Source: Pseudoduganella albidiflava
GTDB taxonomy: Bacteria > Pseudomonadota > Gammaproteobacteria > Burkholderiales > Burkholderiaceae_D
Reading direction: 5' to 3'
NCBI RefSeq assembly: GCF_004322755.1
Contig: NZ_CP036401.1
Coordinates: 4,278,001 to 4,342,000, forward strand
Length of the DNA stretch: 64,000 nucleotides
The translations under genes were made by a program, and so were the position numbers. Shown piece by piece: positions 26,373 through 37,507 of the stretch. The notes under the pieces are model-generated. The model was not told the DNA's origin. It ran no database searches and worked only from the letters and a program-made list of their open reading frames with translations. Each line of letters opens with the position of its first letter. Positions within the stretch are counted from its first letter, which is position 1.

Positions 26373-26848
26373 CACACGTAGTGGACTTCGAGGATTTCGT
26401 ATTCGCGCGGGCCGCTCGGGGCCTGCACCTCGACCACGTCGCCGGCCGACTTGCCGATCAGCGCGCGGGCGATCGGCGACGTCACCGATACCTTGTTGAC
26501 CTTGATGTCGGCTTCATCGGTGCCGACGATCTGGTAGCTGACCTTCTGGCCCGATTCCAGGTCTTCCAGGTCGACGGTGGCGCCGAATACCACGCGGCCT
26601 TCCGCATCGAGGGTGGCCGGGTCGATGATCTGGGCGCTCGACAGCTTGCCTTCGAGCTCGGCGATGCGGCCTTCGACGAATGCCTGGCGCTCCTTGGCGG
26701 CATCGTATTCGGCGTTTTCGGACAGGTCGCCATGCGAACGCGCCTCGGCGATCGCGTCGATGACGATACGGCGTTCCTTGGTCTTCAACTGGTGCAGTTC
26801 TTCCTTCAGGAGCTCGGCGCCGTACTTGGTGAGTGGAACAGAATTCAT
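26372..26848 (-). CDS. greA: Transcription elongation factor GreA
   Basis: Rescues backtracked RNA polymerase by stimulating transcript cleavage. 158 residues, the usual length. The N-terminal coiled coil contains [13 protein letters not shown] and the acidic tip [15 protein letters not shown]. The C-terminal globular domain ends with [14 protein letters not shown]. The ATG of [10 protein letters not shown] is chosen. A longer form adds ten residues with no family match. It follows carB, the usual order in betaproteobacteria, across a strong terminator. Confidence 0.96.
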   Translation of the reverse strand: MNSVPLTKYGAELLKEELHQLKTKERRIVIDAIAEARSHGDLSENAEYDAAKERQAFVEGRIAELEGKLSSAQIIDPATLDAEGRVVFGATVDLEDLESGQKVSYQIVGTDEADIKVNKVSVTSPIARALIGKSAGDVVEVQAPSGPREYEILEVHYV

Positions 26849-26869
26849 GTCTCGTCTCTTGGGTAATTG

Positions 26870-26908
26870 AAAAAGCACAGAGCCCGCGCCAGGGAGCGCG
26901 GGCTCTGT
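26870..26908 (-). terminator. Intrinsic terminator of carAB
   Basis: ACAGAGCCCGCGC and GCGCGGGCTCTGT (26908-26896 with 26889-26877) form a perfect 13-bp stem, followed on the minus strand by GCTTTTTC. It lies between carB and greA. Confidence 0.93.
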
Positions 26909-26970
26909 AGGTTTACGTGTGATTTACATTACTGCGAAGGCTTGCAACGCGGGTTCAAACCTGGCTTTAT

Positions 26971-27014
26971 AACCTGAGTTTAACCTGAGTTTGCCCTGAG
27001 TTTAACCTGAGTTT
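26971..27014. repeat. Four copies of an 11-bp unit (AACCTGAGTTT)
   Basis: AACCTGAGTTT at 26971, 26982 and 27004 with a variant at 26994. It lies about 60 bases downstream of the carB stop, ahead of the terminator. Confidence 0.88.
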
Positions 27015-27075
27015 GCAACCCCAGCCTTCAGCCTAACTTCCATGCGGCGGGCCATCAAAGGCCCGCGGTCAGGGC

Positions 27076-30306
<3,231 letters not shown>

Positions 30307-30308
30307 TT

Positions 30309-31472
30309 TTATTTCTTCTCCGCTGCTTCCATCATCGAGATGAAGCGGTCAAACAGATACGATACGTCGGTCGGGCCAGGCGATGCTTCGGGGTGGCCCT
30401 GGAAGCAGAACGCGGGGGTGTCGGTGCGGGCGAAGCCCTGCAGCGAACCGTCGAACAGCGACACGTGGGTGACGCGGCAGTTGTCGGGCAGGGTCGCGGC
30501 ATCCACGGCGAAACCGTGGTTCTGCGACGTGATCAGCACCTGCTTCGAATCCAGGTCCTGCACCGGGTGGTTGGCGCCGTGGTGGCCGAACTTCATCTTC
30601 AGCGTCTTCGCGCCGGAAGCCAGTGCCATGATCTGGTGGCCCAGGCAGATGCCGAACGTGGGGATCTTCTTTTCCATCAGTTCGCGCGTCGCGCGGATCG
30701 CGTAGTCGCACGGTTCCGGGTCGCCCGGGCCGTTGGCCAGGAAGATGCCGTCCGGGTTCAGCGCCAGCGCGTCGGCCGCGGTCGATTGCGCCGGCAGCAC
30801 GGTCACCTTGCAGCCGCGCTGGGCCAGCATGCGCAGGATGTTGCGCTTCACGCCGTAGTCGAACGCCACTACGTGGAAGCGCGGGTTCTCGACCTTGCCG
30901 TAGCCTTCGCCCAGCGTCCATTCCGTCTCGGTGAATTCATAGGCGGCCTGCGTGGTGACGACCTTGGCCAGGTCCATGCCGGCCAGGCCCGGGAACGAGC
31001 GGGCCAGTTCGACGGCCTGCGCCACGGAAGGTTCGTTGCCCAGCGTGCCCGTCAGGATGGCGCCGGCCTGCGCGCCTTTTTCGCGCAGCAGGCGCGTCAG
31101 CTTGCGGGTATCGATGCCGGCGATGGCAACCACGTTCTCGGCCTTCAGGTAGTCGCCCAGCGACTGCGTGGAGCGGAAGTTCGACGCCAGCAGCGGCAGG
31201 TCGCGGATGATCAGGCCGGCGGCATGCACTTTCGCCGCTTCGACGTCTTCGGCATTGATGCCGTAGTTGCCGATGTGCGGGTAGGTCAGCGTGACGATCT
31301 GGCGCGAATAGCTGGGGTCGGTCAGGATTTCCTGGTATCCGGTGATGGACGTGTTGAAGACGACTTCACCCGTCGTATGACCGGCGGCGCCGATCGAATA
31401 ACCTTTGAAGATGGTACCGTCGGCGAGGGCCAGGATGGCTGGAACGGCGGGGCCAGAAAAAAATGGCGGCAA
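30309..31472 (-). CDS. carA: Carbamoyl-phosphate synthase small subunit
   Basis: Glutaminase subunit that supplies ammonia to CarB. 387 residues. The class I amidotransferase domain has the nucleophile Cys in [12 protein letters not shown] and the catalytic His and Glu near the C-terminus ([11 protein letters not shown]). The N-terminal domain begins [18 protein letters not shown]. No ATG exists near the start. A TTG at 31472 sits six bases after AGGAG and is chosen. A TTG at 31478 touches that site. E. coli carA also uses TTG. The operon has its own promoter and a structured leader. Confidence 0.95.
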   Translation of the reverse strand: MPPFFSGPAVPAILALADGTIFKGYSIGAAGHTTGEVVFNTSITGYQEILTDPSYSRQIVTLTYPHIGNYGINAEDVEAAKVHAAGLIIRDLPLLASNFRSTQSLGDYLKAENVVAIAGIDTRKLTRLLREKGAQAGAILTGTLGNEPSVAQAVELARSFPGLAGMDLAKVVTTQAAYEFTETEWTLGEGYGKVENPRFHVVAFDYGVKRNILRMLAQRGCKVTVLPAQSTAADALALNPDGIFLANGPGDPEPCDYAIRATRELMEKKIPTFGICLGHQIMALASGAKTLKMKFGHHGANHPVQDLDSKQVLITSQNHGFAVDAATLPDNCRVTHVSLFDGSLQGFARTDTPAFCFQGHPEASPGPTDVSYLFDRFISMMEAAEKK

Positions 31473-31490
31473 GGGCAACTCCTGTAAAGT

Positions 31491-31592
31491 TACCGTAGCC
31501 GCGCCACGTCAGCGACCCGCATAAAAAATGAGCCGGGCTAGGCCTGGCTGCGGGTCAGATGAGAATGGGATGATGTGGTAGGCGCTACGGTA
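31491..31592 (-). promoter_or_regulatory. Structured carA leader with nested stems and T tract
   Basis: Between the carA promoter and its TTG start, TACCGTAGC (31592-31584) can pair with GCTACGGTA (31499-31491). Inside that, GACCCGC (31556-31550) pairs with GCGGGTC (31520-31514). Inside that, an imperfect hairpin AGCCAGG/CCCGGCT (31549-31531) is followed by CATTTTTT. The innermost piece resembles an attenuator terminator. No leader peptide rich in regulatory codons was noticed. Regulation by pyrimidines or arginine is only inferred. Confidence 0.55.
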
Positions 31593-31616
31593 GATAAGTA
31601 TTGGCTAAACCTTTGA

Positions 31617-31645
31617 ATTATAACTCAAAGGAGTCCATTCGGCAA
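31617..31645 (-). promoter_or_regulatory. Sigma-70 promoter of carAB
   Basis: Minus strand: -35 TTGCCG (31645-31640), 17-bp spacer, -10 TATAAT (31622-31617), a consensus -10. The -10 lies in the inverted repeat CTTTGA...TCAAAG (31631-31612), a possible operator. Transcription would start near 31610, leaving a leader of about 138 nt. Confidence 0.75.
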
Positions 31646-31789
31646 TGCCGTGCGGGCATTCGGCGGCATCATTCTAGGCCGTCCTGCCTGTGGGCGGCGC
31701 CGCCATGGCGCTCCCGCGCCCCGGTCCGCGCCGCCCGCCGCGGGGTCACCCACGCAGCCGCCCTGTCACCCACGCACGTGCCCTGTCAC

Positions 31790-32989
31790 CTATCGCGCCG
31801 CCGCCGGCACGATCCCTTGCCGCTCCAGGTCATCCGCCACCAGCCGTGCCAGCTCCGCCGCGCCGGCACGGTTCGGGTGAAGGGTGTCGCCCGCCATGTA
31901 CAGCGCCAGCGTTGCGGCGGGGCCGATCCGCGTGAAATAGGCCGACGCGAGCACATTCAGGTCCACCACCGGCACGCCCTCCTCGGCGGCCACCGCCAGC
32001 GTGGCGTGGCGATACCAGCGGTTCACCGAGCTGTGCACGCCATCGGCATTGAAATCCGTCGCGCGGCCTTGCGGCGTGACCAGTACCGGCCGGGCCCCCG
32101 TCGCGGCGACCTGGCGGACCATGTCGCGCATGATTTCCTTGAATTGCGCCTCGGTGGTCTCGTTCTTGGGGTTGGTGTCGTTGATCCCCATTTCCAGCAG
32201 GAACAGGTCACCTTCCTTGCTGTACTGCAGGATCGTTTCCAGCTGGCCGCCATCGCGGAAGCCCCGCGCGATCTGGCCGCCCGTGGCGATATTGCGGACC
32301 TGGAAGGCATGCGGATTGACATGGTCCGGCAGCAGCTGCCCCCAGCCGCCCTGCACGCTGGTCGCCAGGGGATAATAGCTGGCGACCGTGGAGTCGCCGC
32401 CGACCCAGATGGTGGGGCTCAGCACCGGATGACGTGAAATCCGCTTGATCTCGAGCGCACTCAGGGTGAACGCCGTGCCGGCCTTGCCTTCGGTGACGAG
32501 CAGGTTCAGTTGCCCATCCGTGACAGGGATCTCGAAGGCGTCCGTGGCGCCGTTGCCCGTCATGTTCATCACCTGGTACACGCCCTCCGCCGCCACGCTG
32601 GCCCGCGCGGTATTGCCGAGGGTGACGGATACCCTGTACAGGCCCGGTTCCAGGTCCACGTTGAAGGTATTGGCGCTCTTGGTACCAAACTCCAGGAAGC
32701 GCACCGCGTCGCTGCCCACGCCGGTGCCGCCGGCAGCCACGTTGGCCATGTGTTCCGGCGTGTTGAAACCGTAGCGCCTCTCCGGCGTGTAGGCATCCCC
32801 GGCGCGCACGCCGATATAGCTGGGCTCGGCAGGCCCATCGCCAAAATCGAAACGGTAAGGACGTTGCCCGTTGGAGCCCGGGTCCGCCAGGCTCGCGCCC
32901 ATGCTGGTTGCCAGCAGCGCGGCGGCAAGGACACGGGCCAGGGCTGGCGAAGCCTGGCACTGGAAAGAACGGTAAATTGAAACCTGCAT
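31790..32989 (-). CDS. Exported SGNH/GDSL esterase, rhamnogalacturonan acetylesterase-like
   Basis: A 399-residue secreted esterase. Signal peptide residues about 1-35 (LAAALLATSMGASLAD). The N-terminal part (about 45-190) is a beta domain with YRFDFGDGPA. The SGNH hydrolase domain follows: block I WVGGDSTVASYY (Ser nucleophile), block II Gly in ATGGQIARG, block III Asn in MGINDTNPKN and block V Asp/His in DTLHPNRAG. This layout matches the rhamnogalacturonan acetylesterase group (CE12), which removes acetyl groups from pectin. It stands alone on its strand, just upstream of the carA promoter. Confidence 0.88.
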   Translation of the reverse strand: MQVSIYRSFQCQASPALARVLAAALLATSMGASLADPGSNGQRPYRFDFGDGPAEPSYIGVRAGDAYTPERRYGFNTPEHMANVAAGGTGVGSDAVRFLEFGTKSANTFNVDLEPGLYRVSVTLGNTARASVAAEGVYQVMNMTGNGATDAFEIPVTDGQLNLLVTEGKAGTAFTLSALEIKRISRHPVLSPTIWVGGDSTVASYYPLATSVQGGWGQLLPDHVNPHAFQVRNIATGGQIARGFRDGGQLETILQYSKEGDLFLLEMGINDTNPKNETTEAQFKEIMRDMVRQVAATGARPVLVTPQGRATDFNADGVHSSVNRWYRHATLAVAAEEGVPVVDLNVLASAYFTRIGPAATLALYMAGDTLHPNRAGAAELARLVADDLERQGIVPAAAR

Positions 32990-33342
32990 GCATGTCTCCT
33001 GTTGTCATGACCCGGCATTTGGCAGCGGTGTCGGCGCCGTGCGGGAGGAGACGCGCCGCCGGATCCATCGGCCGGATTCGACAGGGAATCGTTGTCACGC
33101 ACGCAATGGATTGGACACTGCCGGGGCGGACGGGTCAACGGGGCGGCGGCCCGTGAACGAGGATAATCGCGCGATTGATCGTTCGGCGCGGGGGCGGGCC
33201 GCGCACGCGGCAAGCGTGGCTGCCGCGGCAGTGCTTCGCCGGGCGCGGCTGGAGGAGTCATGGCTGGGAATGCGATGTGACGGAAACGGCGGTCCTGCCT
33301 GTCCGCCGATGGGCGGCCCATGCGGACCGCCCGGGGCTGTCT
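32990..33342. other. Intergenic region, nothing recognised
   Basis: 353 bases between the PEP-CTERM gene at 33343 and the esterase. It is GC-rich with open frames on both strands, none with a ribosome binding site or recognisable product. It presumably holds the promoter of the esterase. Confidence 0.5.
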
Positions 33343-34062
33343 TCACTTGCCGGTGCCGCGCCGGCGGCGCACCGCCAGGCCCGTCACGGCCAGGCCGCCC
33401 AGCAGCATCGCCCAGGTGCCCGGTTCCGGTACCGGCGATACGTTGACGGTCATCGACAGTCCGGTAATGCGGGCCGCCGCCTGCGATCCAAGCCAGTACT
33501 GCTCCCCCGTCAGTTCGTCGAGATACCAGACGCTGGCCGCGGACGATTCGGCGGAACCGTGCAGCATCATCCCGAACTCGCCGTCCAGCGACGTGGGACC
33601 GCTGGACACCTTGAATGTTTTCGTCCCGTGGACGTCGTATTCGGTGGCGAAATCGGGCTCCAGGCCGACATGCAGGCCGAAGCTCATCGTGTTGTTGGCA
33701 TCGCCCGGCATCGTCCATTGCGCCGGGTACAGCTCACCCGCGAAGGTGCCGGTCACCTCGATGCTGGTGATCCGGTAACCTTCGTTTACCGCGAATTCAA
33801 AGGCGTTCTGGGTGTTCCGGTAGTCGTTGGACCAGGGCTTGTACGACGAGTCGGTCGACGTGCTCAGGTTCTCTTCGATGCCCCACAGCGAAAACGTGAC
33901 CGATGTCGCGGTTTCCGACTCCAGCGAGACCGGCACCTCCGGCTCGAAATCCGAACGGTCGAGCGTGAAGGCCTTGCCCTCGTAGATGGGATAGATGCTC
34001 GCGTAGGCGGCTGCGGACTGCAAGAGGATGGCGGCGCACAGGGCGCGAGAGAGGAACTGCAT
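33343..34062 (-). CDS. PEP-CTERM protein, tandem paralog A
   Basis: A 239-residue exported protein: signal peptide (to about 22, AAAYAS), a beta-rich body with FSLWGIEENLSTS and EGYRITSIEVTGTFAGELYP, then a sorting tail VPEPGTWAMLLGGLAV with RRRR. It resembles the next two genes upstream in the segments FSLWG and GYRIT...TG, so the three are paralogs. The start is the ATG after GGAGAAGCC. It has its own upstream AT-rich region. No enzyme motif; a surface or matrix protein of unknown function. Confidence 0.85.
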   Translation of the reverse strand: MQFLSRALCAAILLQSAAAYASIYPIYEGKAFTLDRSDFEPEVPVSLESETATSVTFSLWGIEENLSTSTDSSYKPWSNDYRNTQNAFEFAVNEGYRITSIEVTGTFAGELYPAQWTMPGDANNTMSFGLHVGLEPDFATEYDVHGTKTFKVSSGPTSLDGEFGMMLHGSAESSAASVWYLDELTGEQYWLGSQAAARITGLSMTVNVSPVPEPGTWAMLLGGLAVTGLAVRRRRGTGK

Positions 34063-34205
34063 GGCTTCTCCAGTGGTGTCGATGAAGCCACGCAGTTTAA
34101 TTAACAAGTTCGCAATATTTTGCGGAAAATTATCTTAAAACCTGTACAAAATTGTAATTCTTGAGTTCCGACGGCATTGGGGGTGGCATGGGCCTTGGCG
34201 GCCAC

Positions 34206-34943
34206 TTACACCAGACGCCTGCGCCGCCGCGCGACCGCCGCCACGACGCCGAGTCCGCCCAGCAGCATCAGGCAAGCCTGCGGTTCGGGCACGGGCGACA
34301 CCGCGACCATCATCCGCAGGTTGGCGATGCCGGCGTCGGCATACGATCCCAGCCAGAAGCCCGCCGCCGGGTCCTCCTGGTACCAGGCACTCTGGGCCCA
34401 GGCGATCGTATAGCCCTGCAGCGACAGCGTCATGTCGCCCGTCAGCCCGGCGGGCGCCAGGTCGTACCGGAAGGCTTTCCGGCCGTCGAGCCCTTCGGTG
34501 TACTGGGCCTCGGTAGCGGGCAGTTCGCCGGGGCGCTCGACCGTGACGACCATGCCCGTGTCGCTGTTTGCCGCGCCGGGGGTCGAATACTGGGCAGGCC
34601 GCTGTGCTGCATAGAATTCCCCCGTCAGCGTGATGCCGGTGATCCGGTAGCCGTCCTTCACGGTAATGCCATACCCGCTCTGCCAATGATTGATGGTGGT
34701 GATTTCCGGGAAACCTCGCGAGTCGGCGCTGGCGTGGGCGGCCTGCCCCACGCCCCACAACGAGAACGTGGCGTAGCCGGGCAAGTCGGAAACCAGGTCG
34801 ATGCCGAGGTACGGCAGCTCGTCCACGCCACTGAGTGAAAACCCTGCCGTGTCGATCACGGGCACCGCGGCGTGAACGGGTGCGAAAGCGCCCACGGCGC
34901 CCAGCAGGAAGGTGGTGCACAAGGTGCGGAACAAAGGTCGCAT
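34206..34943 (-). CDS. PEP-CTERM protein, tandem paralog B
   Basis: A 245-residue exported protein: signal peptide (MRPLFRTLCTTFLLGAVGAF to about residue 25), body with FSLWGVGQAAHASAD and DGYRITGITLTGEFYAAQ, and tail VPEPQACLMLLGGLG plus RRRRR. Here the usual VPEPST is VPEPQA, still a valid PEP motif. It is paralogous to the genes on either side and separated from them by 143 and 80 bases, so each is probably transcribed separately or from a short operon. Confidence 0.85.
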   Translation of the reverse strand: MRPLFRTLCTTFLLGAVGAFAPVHAAVPVIDTAGFSLSGVDELPYLGIDLVSDLPGYATFSLWGVGQAAHASADSRGFPEITTINHWQSGYGITVKDGYRITGITLTGEFYAAQRPAQYSTPGAANSDTGMVVTVERPGELPATEAQYTEGLDGRKAFRYDLAPAGLTGDMTLSLQGYTIAWAQSAWYQEDPAAGFWLGSYADAGIANLRMMVAVSPVPEPQACLMLLGGLGVVAAVARRRRRLV

Positions 34944-35023
34944 GACTAGCCTCTATGGTTGTTGAAGGTCCAAAGAGTCTAGTGGGCTCATCCATGCGGC
35001 CGTGTCATGGATTGTCTTTAAAT

Positions 35024-35725
35024 CTATTGTTTCTTGTAACGGCCAGCCACCGCGAGCAGGCCCAGGCCGCCCAGCAGCATGGCGTACGTGGCCGGTTCGG
35101 GGATTGCCGACACCTCGACATGGAGCACCAGGTCGCGCAGCGACGCCGCGGCAAGCGAATCGGCAAACGCTCCGCCGCCTTCGACACCCCATGCCTGCAC
35201 CAGCAGATTTCCGGAAATGCCCAGCTCGACCGTGCCTGTCAGGTTCAGGGGGATGGTGGACAGCTCGATGATGTTTTCCGCCTGGAAGTCGCCGTTCAGC
35301 GAACTCTCCGTGGGTGCCGAGGGGACGGTCAGGAAGAGACTGGCTTCATTGTGGACGAACCCGGGAGGAAAATCCGGCAACTGCCCCGGCGAGAGCTCGC
35401 CGAAGGCGATACCGGTGAGCATCACGCGCGACACGCGGTAGCCGGCATCGATGTCGAGCCGCAGCGCGCTCCACGACGATCGTTCGGCGAACGCGCCGGC
35501 GCCGGTGAAGTCCTGGGCCTCGGCACGGTCCAGGTGCTGGTTCAGCGTATCGAGTGAAAAGCTGTAGGTATCCGGGAACAGGCTGACCTGGGTGATGCTC
35601 CAGTCTTCCGGCTGTGGACCGTCGATGTAGGTGATGGTGAATGCCGGCGTATCGATGCTGGTCGCGGCAATCACGGGAGAACACAACAGCATGCCGAGCG
35701 CGAGCCCGGCCATTGCACGTTTCAT
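35024..35725 (-). CDS. PEP-CTERM protein, tandem paralog C
   Basis: A 233-residue exported protein: signal peptide (MKRAMAGLALGMLLCSPVIA), body with YSFSLDTLNQHLD and AGYRVSRVMLTGIAFGELSP, and tail IPEPATYAMLLGGLGLL ending RYKKQ. The start is the ATG after GGAGGTTTCC. It is the first of three tandem paralogs on the minus strand and the most diverged of them. Function unknown. Confidence 0.85.
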   Translation of the reverse strand: MKRAMAGLALGMLLCSPVIAATSIDTPAFTITYIDGPQPEDWSITQVSLFPDTYSFSLDTLNQHLDRAEAQDFTGAGAFAERSSWSALRLDIDAGYRVSRVMLTGIAFGELSPGQLPDFPPGFVHNEASLFLTVPSAPTESSLNGDFQAENIIELSTIPLNLTGTVELGISGNLLVQAWGVEGGGAFADSLAAASLRDLVLHVEVSAIPEPATYAMLLGGLGLLAVAGRYKKQ

Positions 35726-35856
35726 GGAAACCTCCGCTGGAGAAGCGTCAGACTGCGTGAACATCCTGGCATGGCGGCGGGCGCCGCCGCTTCGGCTGTG
35801 CCGGCTTACAGCTTAGCAGCCGGCGCGCGAGAGTCCAGGCGGAGGTTGGCTGGATA

Positions 35857-36261
35857 TCAGCCCAGCGCGGCGATGCCGGCCTTGGCGATCTGCGCATCCT
35901 GGTCGGACTTCACGCCGGAGACACCGACGGCGCCGATCGAATGGCCGTCGACGACGATGTTGACGCCGCCTTCCAGCAAGCCTTCCACTTCCGGTGCCGT
36001 CAGGAAGGCGTAGCGGCCGTTGTTGATGACGTCTTCGTAGACCTTGGTTTCGCGGCGGCCCAGTGCCGACGTCTTGGCCTTGGCCGGCGCGATGTGCGCC
36101 GTCAGGGGCGCGGCGCCGTCCAGGCGCTGCTGCCACAGCAGGTGGCCGCCGTCGTCGACGATCGCGATCGACACCGCCCAGTTGTTCGCCAGGGCTTCCG
36201 CTTCGGCGGCGGCGGCGATTTTCTTCACATCGGCGAGAGTCAGGTAAGGCTTGCTTTGCAT
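35857..36261 (-). CDS. GlcG/HbpS-family heme- or flavin-binding protein
   Basis: A 134-residue protein of the GlcG/HbpS family: N-terminal LTLADVKKIAAAAEAEA, then WAVSIAIVDDGGHLLWQQRL, RYAFLTAPEVEGLLEGGVNI and GAVGVSGVKSDQDAQIAKAG. These conserved Gly/Asp motifs define the fold. Some members bind heme or are oxidative stress proteins, and others sit beside glycolate genes. The start is the ATG of MQSKPYLT after GAAGGAAAACC. A frame open 48 codons further upstream runs through a tandem repeat and gives a Ser/Arg/Pro/Lys-rich stretch, judged non-native. Confidence 0.88.
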   Translation of the reverse strand: MQSKPYLTLADVKKIAAAAEAEALANNWAVSIAIVDDGGHLLWQQRLDGAAPLTAHIAPAKAKTSALGRRETKVYEDVINNGRYAFLTAPEVEGLLEGGVNIVVDGHSIGAVGVSGVKSDQDAQIAKAGIAALG

Positions 36262-36284
36262 GGTTTTCCTTCGGTTGATGAATT

Positions 36285-36379
36285 TGCTGCTTGATCTGCT
36301 GCTTGATCTGCTGCTTGGTTTGCTGCTTGGTCTATTGCTTGATCTGCTGCTTGGTCTGCTGCTTGGTTTGCTGCCTGGA
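36285..36379. repeat. 12-bp minisatellite (unit CTGCTTGATCTG and variants)
   Basis: About eight units alternating CTGCTTGATCTG and CTGCTTGGTTTG, starting 23 bases upstream of the GlcG/HbpS start. A separate CTTCA microsatellite of about four units lies at 36399-36419. Confidence 0.93.
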
Positions 36380-36411
36380 ACGGCTTGGAACTGCCTGTCC
36401 TTCACTTCACT

Positions 36412-37431
36412 TCACTTCACGGCCACGGCGGGCGTTTCCCGCCGGGCCTTCAATTTCTGCTTGATCTGCGGCATCAGCGCCAGCGTGGCCTTTTCACCGG
36501 CCTGCATCGCCCGCGCGCGGCTGGCGAAGTCGTTGCCGGCCATATTGCCCAGCGGCGGCTGGATCACCACGTCGGCATCGCGCAATTCGTACTGGTTGAT
36601 GCGCTGGCCCATGATCGAGAAGGTCTGCATGATCACTTCGAGCGACGACACGGCCGCCTGCGCTTCCGTCTGCGTGCTGATGTTGACGGCGATGATGAAC
36701 TCGGCGCCCATTTCCTTCGTGAAGCGCACCGGCACCGGGGCCACCAGGCCGCCATCGACATAGGTGCGGGTACCGATGGTCACCGGCTGGAAGACGCCCG
36801 GCACGGCCGAGCTGGCGCGCACGGCTTGCCCGGTATTGCCTCGTGTGAACAGGATCGGCTGGCCCGTCTTCAGGTCGGACGCGACGGCGCCGAACGGCAG
36901 CTTCAGCTTTTCGATCGGGCGCTGGTTGACGGCCTTGTTGATGTAGCTTTGCAGCGCCACGCCTTTCAGCACGCCGGACTTGGTGCCGAACAGGGGCAGC
37001 GCCCAGTCCGAGATGGCCGCCTCGTCCATGGCGTACGCCATCTTCTGCAGCGCGCCGGCGTTGTTTCCCGCGGCATACAGGGCGCCGACCACGCTGCCGG
37101 CACTCGTGCCGACGACGACATCGGCCAGGATGCCGTTCGCTTCCAGCGCCTTGATCACGCCGATGTGCGCGAAGCCGCGCGCGGCGCCGCCGCCCAGTGC
37201 CAGGCCGATCTTCACCTTGCGCAGTGGCGGCGCGGCGGGATGGTTGAGGGTGGGCGTGGGATCGCCGAGCGCGGGCGGGATGACGCCCGGCTGTGCGGCA
37301 ACGGCGCTCGCTGGCGGTGGCACCGCCGCGCCGCCGGTCGGGGTGCTGACGGGAGCGCTGCCGCAACCGGTCAAGGCGGCGGCCAGGAGGGCCGCGGGCA
37401 GCGCATACGCGGTCAATCGTTTCAGGAACAT
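36412..37431 (-). CDS. Patatin-like phospholipase lipoprotein (RssA-like)
   Basis: A 339-residue lipoprotein: lipobox LTGC with lipidated C23, then a Pro/Ala-rich linker and a patatin domain. Oxyanion-hole glycines in LALGGGAARGFAHIG, nucleophile in GTSAGS (GXSXG), and catalytic Asp in YVDGGLVAPV. This fits a lipid hydrolase of the RssA/YchK type anchored to a membrane. The ATG at 37431 is chosen because the longer form starts at a TTG. It lies 77 bases downstream of phoR on the same strand, but whether it belongs to the phosphate operon is unclear. Confidence 0.9.
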   Translation of the reverse strand: MFLKRLTAYALPAALLAAALTGCGSAPVSTPTGGAAVPPPASAVAAQPGVIPPALGDPTPTLNHPAAPPLRKVKIGLALGGGAARGFAHIGVIKALEANGILADVVVGTSAGSVVGALYAAGNNAGALQKMAYAMDEAAISDWALPLFGTKSGVLKGVALQSYINKAVNQRPIEKLKLPFGAVASDLKTGQPILFTRGNTGQAVRASSAVPGVFQPVTIGTRTYVDGGLVAPVPVRFTKEMGAEFIIAVNISTQTEAQAAVSSLEVIMQTFSIMGQRINQYELRDADVVIQPPLGNMAGNDFASRARAMQAGEKATLALMPQIKQKLKARRETPAVAVK

Positions 37432-37507
37432 CGCTGTCAATCTGGTTGGCGCCGCCCCGGCGAACGCGAGAAGCGCCCGCGGGTGCGCGGCAAAACGGCA
37501 GATTGTA

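Noticed and set aside
27044..27063. GCGGGCC/GGCCCGC hairpin as carB terminator
   Set aside because: No T tract follows on the minus strand; the hairpin at 26870-26908 is far better.
32990..33446. Plus-strand open frame between the esterase and the PEP-CTERM gene
   Set aside because: Arg/Pro/Gly-rich product, no ribosome binding site, overlaps the end of a well-supported minus-strand gene.
36262..36405. 48-residue N-terminal extension of the GlcG/HbpS protein
   Set aside because: It is translated tandem repeat, and a good ribosome site precedes the internal ATG.
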